Origin: Collinsella sp.
GTDB taxonomy: Bacteria > Actinomycetota > Coriobacteriia > Coriobacteriales > Coriobacteriaceae
Length of the DNA: 23,889 nucleotides
Direction of reading: 5' to 3'
Assembly: GCA_019419405.1 (NCBI GenBank)
Contig: DYAA01000186.1
Coordinates: 1 to 23,889, forward strand
The notes under the pieces are model-generated. The model ran no database searches and had not been told where the DNA came from. It was given only the letters and a program-made list of their open reading frames with translations. Positions 6,066-11,691 of this stretch are shown here, in pieces. A program made the position numbers and the translations under genes. Positions within the stretch are counted from its first letter, which is position 1, and every line of letters begins with the position of its first letter.

Positions 6066-8516
6066 ATGCTGCAGAAAATCCAACGTTTTGGCGGAGCCAT
6101 GTTCGCGCCCGCCATGCTGTTTTCTATATCAGGCCTCATGGTCGGCATCTCCGCCCTCGCCACGACCGTAGACATCGTCGGTGACCTCGCCGTATACGGA
6201 ACCCCTTGGTACGTTTTCTGGACCATCATCCAGCGCGGCTCGTGGACGGTCTTTAAACGTCTCCCGCTCCTTTTTGCCGTAGCGCTGCCTATCGGTCTTG
6301 CCCAAAAGCAACCGGCGCGCTGCTGCCTCGAGGCACTCGTGGCCTATTTTGCCTATTGCTTCTTTTTGAGCGAGATCATTAAGCTGAGCGGAGACAACCT
6401 TGGGCTTAAGTACCCATCATCTTTGACCCCCGCCAGCGGTATCACCGTCATCGACGGCATCAAGACGCTCGACACCGGCATTATCGGCCCGCTGGCGGTA
6501 TCGGCAACCGTCGTCGCCATCCATGACCGCTTCTACGATGCCAAGGTTCCCGATTGGCTCGGCACCTTCTCGGGTTCCTCGCTGGTCTACCTCATCAGCT
6601 TTTTTGCCGTGTTTGCCCTTGCCGCCATCTCGGCCGCCATCGTGCCCTTCGCATACGCTGTGACCGAAACGCTGCGCCACGCACTTGCGGGCGTCGGCCC
6701 CTTCGGCGTGGGCATCTTTGTGTTTTTGGAGCGAGCGCTCGAGCCCATGGGGCTGCACCATCTGCTCTATATGCCCATCTATTACGACAATCTGGTCATT
6801 CACGACGGTATTTACGCCACGTGGACCAACCTGCTCCCCATTCTCTCCCATAGCACGCGCCCTTTAAATGAACTTGCGCCCTGGGCAGGTTTTACCGCCA
6901 CCGGCTGGGGCAAGCTCTTTGGCCTTCCCGCCATCGCGGCAGCATTCTATTTCACCGCCAAACCCGAACGCCGCGCCGGCCTTAAGGCCATCCTTTTGCC
7001 CGCCATCGTCGCCTCGGTGGTATGCGGCGTCACCGAGCCGCTCGAGTTTCTCTTTATGTTCACCTATCCCGGACTCTTTTTGCTCTACGCCGTCCTGTCC
7101 TCCTGCCTTGCCATGACCATGAACTTCTTTGGCATCGTCGGCATCTTCTCGGGCGGTCTCATGGAAATGACGGCCTTCAACTTCATCCCGCTCATGCGAA
7201 TGCATGCCGGCTCCTACCTTTTGGCGCTCGGTATCGGTCTTGCCTTTAGCCTCATCTTTTTTGTTAGTTTTCGAGCACTCATCTTGGTCTATGACCTTAA
7301 GACGCCGGGCCGCGAGAATCATGCCTCCAATCGCGCGGCAATCGATCGTTTAACGGGAAGCGGCTTTGTCAAAGAACAATCTCCCAATGGCGAGGTCAGT
7401 ATTCAATACGATCAAGATCACGTCCTCGCTGAGCGGGTAATTCAGCTTTTAGGTGGCGTTGGCAATATCGTGGGCGCAACCAACTGCGCCACGCGCCTGC
7501 GCGTCGAGGTCGTAGACCCTTCCATCGTTGCAGATAATGCGTCGTTTGTCGCGGTGGGCGCCAAGGGCCTCATCATTACGGGCAAGACCGCCCAGGTGAT
7601 TATCGGCATCTCCGTTCCCCGCGTTAAAGAGCATTTTGACCAGATCATGGGCCTCGAGCCGGGATTTGTGCCCACCACCTCGGCCTCCCCTGCCGCCAGC
7701 GCAGCCCATAAGCGCGGCGATATCTGCTTTTTCGATATCGACGGAACACTCGCCTGGCAAGACCCTCGAGTAGCACAAGAGCTTCCCGAGAGCGAGCGAG
7801 ACCTCTCCCCCTATCCCAATGAAGCGGTCTCGCAAGCCATCCGTGATTTTGTCGCCAAGGGCAATATGGCGTTTATCTGCACAGGGCGCACGCTGAGCTG
7901 CATCCATCCAAAGCTGCTCGAGCTGCCCTGGACCGGCATCGTCTGCCTCGCGGGTGGCTATGTCGAACTTGAGGGACACGTGATTCGCGATTTGGCGATG
8001 ACGCCCGGCATGCTGCAGCGCCTTGCTCCCATTCTTGAGCAATCGGACGAAGTGATTCGTTTTGAGGGACTCAATGGCGTCGTTCGCATGAGTGCCGATG
8101 CGCCCGACGCCCCGGGATACGCCCGCACCGTGGGCGATGCAATTACGCAGCTGCAACATTACAGCGCCTACAAGATCTTAATGTCCACGTCGCTTGCCAA
8201 CCGCATCGCTCAGGATCAAGCGTTTGAGCCGCTGCTCTGCTTTAACGAGCTCGAGCTCGAAGTGACCGAGATTTCGCCTCGCGAATGCACCAAGCGCGAG
8301 GGTATCCAGTCCGTACTCGACGCCCTCGATCCCCACCACGGAACCGTATACGGCATCGGCGACGCCAGCAATGACGTCTCGCTGATGAACGCCGTCGACG
8401 TTGGCATCGCCATGGGCAACGCACCGGACTTCCTCAAGGAAAAGGCCGACTATGTCACCGACAGCATCGACCACGACGGCGTCGTCACCGCGCTCGAACA
8501 CTTTGGGCTTATCTAG
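6066..8516 (+). CDS. PTS transporter EIIC-EIIB fused to a HAD-family phosphatase
   Basis: An 816-residue fusion. Residues of about 1-420 are a membrane EIIC of the glucose/glucoside superfamily and resemble MalX. Landmarks are PIGLA, ERALEPMGLHHLLY, VCGVTEPLEFLFMFTYPGLF and the closing DLKTPGRE. Residues of about 440-520 are EIIB, with phosphorylatable Cys474 in GATNCATRLRVEV. Residues of about 550-816 are a Cof-type HAD hydrolase: nucleophile and acid Asp557/Asp559 in FFDIDGTL, FICTGR, and GIGDASNDVSLM near the C-terminus. The chain would import and phosphorylate a sugar and may then dephosphorylate a sugar phosphate at the same site. No EIIA is present, so EIIA must come from elsewhere. ATG 6066 has GGAAGG six bases upstream; the in-frame TTG at 6030 is less likely. 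The sugar is unknown; alpha-glucosides are plausible. Confidence 0.88.
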   Translation: MLQKIQRFGGAMFAPAMLFSISGLMVGISALATTVDIVGDLAVYGTPWYVFWTIIQRGSWTVFKRLPLLFAVALPIGLAQKQPARCCLEALVAYFAYCFFLSEIIKLSGDNLGLKYPSSLTPASGITVIDGIKTLDTGIIGPLAVSATVVAIHDRFYDAKVPDWLGTFSGSSLVYLISFFAVFALAAISAAIVPFAYAVTETLRHALAGVGPFGVGIFVFLERALEPMGLHHLLYMPIYYDNLVIHDGIYATWTNLLPILSHSTRPLNELAPWAGFTATGWGKLFGLPAIAAAFYFTAKPERRAGLKAILLPAIVASVVCGVTEPLEFLFMFTYPGLFLLYAVLSSCLAMTMNFFGIVGIFSGGLMEMTAFNFIPLMRMHAGSYLLALGIGLAFSLIFFVSFRALILVYDLKTPGRENHASNRAAIDRLTGSGFVKEQSPNGEVSIQYDQDHVLAERVIQLLGGVGNIVGATNCATRLRVEVVDPSIVADNASFVAVGAKGLIITGKTAQVIIGISVPRVKEHFDQIMGLEPGFVPTTSASPAASAAHKRGDICFFDIDGTLAWQDPRVAQELPESERDLSPYPNEAVSQAIRDFVAKGNMAFICTGRTLSCIHPKLLELPWTGIVCLAGGYVELEGHVIRDLAMTPGMLQRLAPILEQSDEVIRFEGLNGVVRMSADAPDAPGYARTVGDAITQLQHYSAYKILMSTSLANRIAQDQAFEPLLCFNELELEVTEISPRECTKREGIQSVLDALDPHHGTVYGIGDASNDVSLMNAVDVGIAMGNAPDFLKEKADYVTDSIDHDGVVTALEHFGLI

Positions 8517-8631
8517 CCAAGCCCCTACCGCACTTGCGGCCGCATGGACCAATCGTCTTCAACCGCCGCGCTCGACGCCCTAATGTGGCAATATGTTGTC
8601 TGCATAATGCAACGATGCAACCTATCAAAGA

Positions 8632-9657
8632 ATGCGAGAACCCGTGTCCAGTCCGTTTACCAGCTTTTTAGCCCAGCACTTTGACCAGATTAACGACTAT
8701 CTGGCCACGTTCTTTGACGGACAGGCGACTTCCGCCGATATCGAGCGCTACCTGTATACCCCGCTCTCGGCATTTACGGCAAACGCTGGCAAGCGCCACC
8801 GCCCGCTCATCTGCATGCTCGCCGCCACTGCGGTAGGCGGCAGCTTTGAGAGCGCCCGCAGCGCAGCGGCGGCCATCGAGCACTTTCAGTCGGGCGCACT
8901 CATCCACGACGACATCGCCGACAACGGGCAGATTCGTCGCGGCAAGCCCTGCATGCACCTTACCGAGGGCACCGGTCTTGCCATCAACTGCGGTGACCTG
9001 GCGCTCACCATGGTCACCAAGACGGTTCTCGACGATCCCACGCTCGAGTCCGACGTGAAGCTGCGTGTGCTCCACGAGCTTACCGAGATGATCGTCCGCA
9101 CCATCGAGGGTCAAGCACTTGACCTGGGTTGGGTCCGTGACGAGCGCTTTGATATCTCGGTTGATGACTACCTGGACATGGCGACGCACAAGACCGCGTA
9201 TTACAGTGGAGCCACGCCGCTTGCCGCCGGAGCCATTATCGGCGGCGGCAGCGAAGAGCAGGTCGAGGCGCTACGCGCCTTTGGCCTGCACACCGGCCTT
9301 GCCTTTCAGATTCAGGACGACCTGCTCAACTTGGTCGGCACCAAAGAGGCCGCCAACAAGGACTTCCGCACCGACATCACCGAGGGTAAACGCACGCTCG
9401 TTGCCGTGCACGCCCTGTCTGATGAGCGCCATCACGACGAGGTCGAGGCAATCCTTTCCTCGGGCACCGAGGACCCCGCGCAGCTCGCGCGCGCCGTGGA
9501 AATCTTCCAGCAGATCGGCTCTGTCGATTTCGCCCACAACTATGCGCTCGACCTGACCGCCAAGGCCAAGGCCGCTATCGAAGGCGTCGAGCTCGACCCG
9601 CATGCGCGCGAGCTCTTCCTCTCCATGGCAGATTTCTTTGTGGAGCGCCTCAACTAG
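8632..9657 (+). CDS. Polyprenyl (isoprenyl) diphosphate synthase
   Basis: A 341-residue all-alpha trans-prenyltransferase that condenses isopentenyl diphosphate onto an allylic primer, supplying quinone side chains or longer isoprenoids. The first Asp-rich motif is HDDIAD with the downstream RRGKP (93-106). The second, FQIQDDLLN (225-233), ends in Asn where the usual form is DDxxD. GKR (252-254) follows. Residues just before the first motif are small (Gly-Ala-Leu-Ile-His), which in this family favours medium or long products over C15; this is inference. No clear Shine-Dalgarno precedes ATG 8632, and GTG 8644 is an alternative. The 115 bp between the PTS gene and this one hold a small hairpin (GGGCTT/AAGCCC, 8506-8525, across the PTS stop) and a CATAAT box, nothing else that I recognise. 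Confidence 0.88.
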   Translation: MREPVSSPFTSFLAQHFDQINDYLATFFDGQATSADIERYLYTPLSAFTANAGKRHRPLICMLAATAVGGSFESARSAAAAIEHFQSGALIHDDIADNGQIRRGKPCMHLTEGTGLAINCGDLALTMVTKTVLDDPTLESDVKLRVLHELTEMIVRTIEGQALDLGWVRDERFDISVDDYLDMATHKTAYYSGATPLAAGAIIGGGSEEQVEALRAFGLHTGLAFQIQDDLLNLVGTKEAANKDFRTDITEGKRTLVAVHALSDERHHDEVEAILSSGTEDPAQLARAVEIFQQIGSVDFAHNYALDLTAKAKAAIEGVELDPHARELFLSMADFFVERLN

Positions 9658-9765
9658 CGGGGGTCACAAAACCTGTGGGCAGCGCGTTTGGGTACAAGTT
9701 GCTACACTGTTGAGTGCATGTTTATGCATTGTCTCGCGTTGTCTATCCGACACGCGCTCAAAATA

Positions 9766-9778
9766 GTACGAATCGTAC
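9766..9778. promoter_or_regulatory. 13-bp palindrome before the peptidoglycan-binding protein gene
   Basis: GTACGAATCGTAC is a perfect odd-centred palindrome 18 bp before the start codon. The rest of the 139-bp gap has a GAAAGGGG ribosome-binding site and no convincing promoter. It could be an operator; a chance palindrome is possible. Confidence 0.35.
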
Positions 9779-9796
9779 GCCGAAAGGGGTTCGTTC

Positions 9797-10702
9797 ATGG
9801 AACCTATTACCACGGGCATGCAGGGAGCAGCCGTCGAGGATGTTCAGTCCCGCCTTCTGCAGCTCGGTTACACCATCGATGCCGACGAGGTCGCCGACAA
9901 GCGCTTTGGCACCACCACCGAGCAGGCCGTCAGCACCTTCAGGCTCGACAGCGGCCTTGCTGCCGGTCATGCCGTCGATATCCCCTGTTGGAGCGCCCTG
10001 GTCGACGCCTCGTATAAGCTGGGCGACCGCACTCTGTATCTGCGCATGCCCAATTTCCATGGCGCCGATGTGCAGGCCCTGCAGCGCGCTCTCAACGTTT
10101 TGGGCTTTGCCTGTGGCGAAGACGACGGCTACTTTGGTCCGCATACCGAGGCCGCCCTGCAGCAGTTCCAGGAAAATGTCGGCCTGTTTGCCGACGGCAT
10201 GGCCTTCCAAGACACCTACGCCTACATCAACCGCCTGCACCATGTGTGGGAGGGCAAGCCCTCGGTCACCGAAGCCGAGTCCCGCATCGGTTTTGCTCGC
10301 GCCGCCAACGTGCTCGAGCGCTTCCAGATCGCCGTTATCGGTGAGGACCCCATCGCACGCAGCGTTGCTTCGCGCATGTGGAACATCGCCACGGCAACGA
10401 CCGACAACAGCGGCATGATGCTCTGCGACTCCGAGGTCCCAACCGACGTTGACCTGGTGCTCGAGATCGCAAGCGACGAGCTGCCCGCCGACGCCGCGCC
10501 ACGCGCCACGATTGCCCTCGCCGAGTGCCACAACCTGGCCCAGCGCATCCGCACCGCCAATGTCGCCGCGCAGCAGAAGCCGGCTCGCATTCGCATTGAG
10601 CTCACGGGCATGACGCGCTACAACGGCACCTTCACGGCCAGCGACGCGCAGACGCTCGCCGTACGCCTACTCGACGGCGTTTGCGATGCCCTCGCAGATT
10701 AG
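9797..10702 (+). CDS. Protein with two peptidoglycan-binding (PG_binding_1) repeats, no signal peptide
   Basis: A 301-residue protein. Residues of about 6-65 (GMQGAAVEDVQSRLLQLGY ... RFGTTTEQAVSTFRLDSGL) and about 80-135 (LRMPNFHGADVQALQRALNV ... GYFGPHTEAALQQFQENVGL) are two PG_binding_1 repeats. The rest (about 165-301) has an alpha/beta look, with a conserved-looking RIRIELTGMTRYNGT stretch, but I recognise no catalytic motif. There is no signal peptide, transmembrane helix or lipobox, so the protein appears cytoplasmic. Actinobacterial CwlM is a known cytoplasmic protein with such repeats that regulates wall synthesis, but it carries an amidase-like domain; similarity of role is only a suggestion. 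ATG 9797 follows GAAAGGGG. Confidence 0.8.
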   Translation: MEPITTGMQGAAVEDVQSRLLQLGYTIDADEVADKRFGTTTEQAVSTFRLDSGLAAGHAVDIPCWSALVDASYKLGDRTLYLRMPNFHGADVQALQRALNVLGFACGEDDGYFGPHTEAALQQFQENVGLFADGMAFQDTYAYINRLHHVWEGKPSVTEAESRIGFARAANVLERFQIAVIGEDPIARSVASRMWNIATATTDNSGMMLCDSEVPTDVDLVLEIASDELPADAAPRATIALAECHNLAQRIRTANVAAQQKPARIRIELTGMTRYNGTFTASDAQTLAVRLLDGVCDALAD

Positions 10703-10740
10703 GTAAACTAGACGAGTTGCTTTTGGGCAACACCACACAT

Positions 10741-10815
10741 TGGGACGTAGTTCAACGGTAGAACTCCGGTTTTTGGTGCCGGCTGTTGGGGGTTCGAATC
10801 CCTCCGTCCCAGCCA
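10741..10815 (+). tRNA. tRNA-Gln (anticodon UUG)
   Basis: A full cloverleaf can be drawn. Acceptor TGGGACG (10741-10747) pairs with CGTCCCA (10805-10811). The D-stem is GTTC/GAAC. Anticodon stem CCGGT/GCCGG encloses loop TTTTGGT with anticodon TTG at 10773-10775. T-arm GGGGG-TTCGAAT-CCCTC follows. The discriminator base is G, as expected for tRNA-Gln, and CCA (10813-10815) is encoded. A TAAACT box about 35 bp upstream could be part of its promoter. Confidence 0.96.
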
Positions 10816-10824
10816 TTAAAACTG

Positions 10825-10856
10825 AGCGCCCTAAGCCCATAACGGCCCAGGGCGCT
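10825..10856 (+). terminator. Terminator hairpin after tRNA-Gln
   Basis: AGCGCCCT (10825-10832) pairs with AGGGCGCT (10849-10856) and is followed by TTCTTG. The short T-rich tail makes it a plausible but weak intrinsic terminator for the tRNA transcript. Confidence 0.6.
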
Positions 10857-10866
10857 TTCTTGTGGG

Positions 10867-10987
10867 CAAGCGGAGGAATTCGAACCCGCAAGGGTGCGGA
10901 GCTGAGGAAACGCGAAGCGTTTTCCAGCGCAGCACGCAAGGAGCGAAGCGACGCAGCGGGGCGCGGCCGCCGACCAGGCAGACGCGG
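10867..10987. repeat. Degenerate GC-rich repeat, long copy
   Basis: It begins CAAGCGGAGGAATTCGAACC and ends with AGGCAGACGCGG. The same two blocks flank a shorter copy at 11048-11120. The long copy has about 48 extra bp in the middle, including GGAAACGC/GCGTTTTCC, which can fold. The start, read in reverse, looks like a tRNA T-arm (GCGGGTTCGAATTCC). No coding frame here is credible. Confidence 0.6.
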
Positions 10988-11002
10988 AATCCCTCCGTCC
11001 CA
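10987..11002 (+). other. 16-bp exact copy of the tRNA-Gln 3' end
   Basis: GAATCCCTCCGTCCCA at 10987-11002 is identical to 10796-10811 of the tRNA-Gln gene, but no acceptor or anticodon partner lies before it, so it is not a second tRNA. Such copies of a tRNA 3' end are left by integrative elements (att sites) or by partial duplication. No integrase is visible nearby. Confidence 0.5.
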
Positions 11003-11047
11003 CACCAGCCAAGAGCCCCTCACGTCAAGCAAATCGAGCCAACGCCG

Positions 11048-11120
11048 CCAAGCGGAGGAATCCGAACCCGCAAGGATGCGGAGCGACGCAGCGGGGCGCG
11101 GCCGCCGCAGGCAGACGCGG
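11048..11120. repeat. Degenerate GC-rich repeat, short copy
   Basis: A shortened direct repeat of 10867-10987. CAAGCGGAGGAAT, CGAACCCGCAAGG, TGCGGAGC and GACGCAGCGGGGCGCGGCCG recur in the same order, with the middle part missing and a few substitutions. The two copies are separated by the 16-bp tRNA-end copy and about 45 bp of unassigned sequence. Confidence 0.6.
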
Positions 11121-11180
11121 TGCCGGCACTTGGGGACGCTCCTAAGTGCCGGCATTATAGGAACGTCCCCAAGTGCCGGC
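11121..11180. repeat. 60-bp palindromic repeat element
   Basis: GCCGGCACTTGGGGACG (11122-11138) is matched perfectly by its 17-bp reverse complement at 11164-11180. Inside, TCCTA/TAGGA adds a further 5-bp stem, and the loop carries a third copy of AAGTGCCGGC. The folded form is a long hairpin. It has the look of a dispersed REP-like intergenic repeat; how often it recurs in the genome cannot be seen here. Confidence 0.7.
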
Positions 11181-11213
11181 TCGGGACTATTTTCGAGGAC
11201 CCTCCGAAGGACT

Positions 11214-11443
11214 GTGGCCAAAAAACGGCAAATATGAGTACTGTTACCGTTGTAGCTACATTATTTTCGTTAATAAAAGAAGATCTTAATGAGATTTATT
11301 CGCATCAAGGTCTTCCTTTAATGAACACTTGAGGAGATACGGCAGCTTATCTGCTCGATCGACACGTCAAATCACCTTAAATGTGGTCAAAATTACTGCT
11401 ACTAAAAGAGTATCAGTACTCATATTTGATGTTTTTTGGCCAC
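11214..11443. mobile_element. 230-bp MITE-like element with 30-bp terminal inverted repeats
   Basis: The left end begins GTGGCCAAAAAAC and ends CAAATATGAGTACTG (11214-11243). The right end (11414-11443) is its reverse complement except for two adjacent bases, 28 of 30 matching. Weaker similarity continues inward for another 20-30 bp. The interior is much more AT-rich than its surroundings. It contains small frames starting at the inner edge of each repeat on opposite strands (MSTVTVVATLFSLIKE..., 32 residues, 11234-11332 plus; MSTDTLLVAVILTTFKVI, minus) that I do not recognise. No target duplication is obvious. Non-autonomous transposon is the best guess; a transcription-related inverted repeat is the alternative. 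Confidence 0.6.
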
Positions 11444-11481
11444 GGCTCTTTATAGACACCCTGCACAGCGACGGTGGTAGA

Positions 11482-11514
11482 TTTCGGAACGTGTCCGTCA
11501 GCCCCGTTCCGAAA
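11482..11514. other. Hairpin between the MITE-like element and hairpin cassette 1
   Basis: TTTCGGAACG (11482-11491) and CGTTCCGAAA (11505-11514) form a 10-bp stem with a 13-nt loop. No strong T-run follows on either strand. It may be a weak bidirectional terminator or part of another repeat; the surrounding 11444-11546 holds nothing else that I recognise. Confidence 0.45.
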
Positions 11515-11546
11515 AACGAGCCGCATGCAACGGCCAAGCCACGACA

Positions 11547-11683
11547 GGCCCCGGGAGAGCGGGGACACCGGCTTAGGTTTATCGCGAGTTCCGCACGAAC
11601 AGGAGGCCACTTAATGTGGCCTCCGTCGTGAGCAGGACTGTAGAGCAGGAAACCTAAGCCGGTGTCCCCGCTCTCCCGGGGCC
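11547..11683 (+). repeat. Hairpin cassette copy 1: conserved core between 34-bp inverted arms
   Basis: The left arm 11547-11580 (starts GGCCCCGGGAGAGCGG, ends TTAGGTTT) and right arm 11650-11683 are perfect reverse complements over 34 bp. Between them lies a 69-nt core (11581-11649) that starts ATCGCGAGTTCCGCACGA and ends GGACTGTAGAGCAGG. The core contains the inner hairpin GGAGGCCAC-TTAAT-GTGGCCTCC (11602-11624), a flanking CACGA/TCGTG stem and an AGT(T)CC/GGACT stem. The core is identical to that of copy 3, while the arms are unrelated. The cassette ends 8 bp beyond the stop codon of the Toprim gene and has no T-tail, so it is not a standard terminator. Confidence 0.9.
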
Positions 11684-11691
11684 GGCGGAAT

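Noticed and set aside
10987..11002. Second tRNA-Gln gene
   Set aside because: Only the last 16 bases match; no D-arm, anticodon arm or 5' acceptor strand precedes it.
10867..11120. CRISPR-like repeats
   Set aside because: Only two imperfect GC-rich copies, of different length and without regular spacers or cas genes.
10862..11332. Plus-strand frame of 156 codons over the repeat region after tRNA-Gln
   Set aside because: It runs through three unrelated repeats and begins within a terminator region; the peptide is Arg/Ser-rich and typical of translated tRNA-adjacent sequence.
11547..11683. Cassette 1 as a plain intrinsic terminator
   Set aside because: The stem is far longer than needed, no T-run follows on either strand, and the tip sequence is shared with two other loci.
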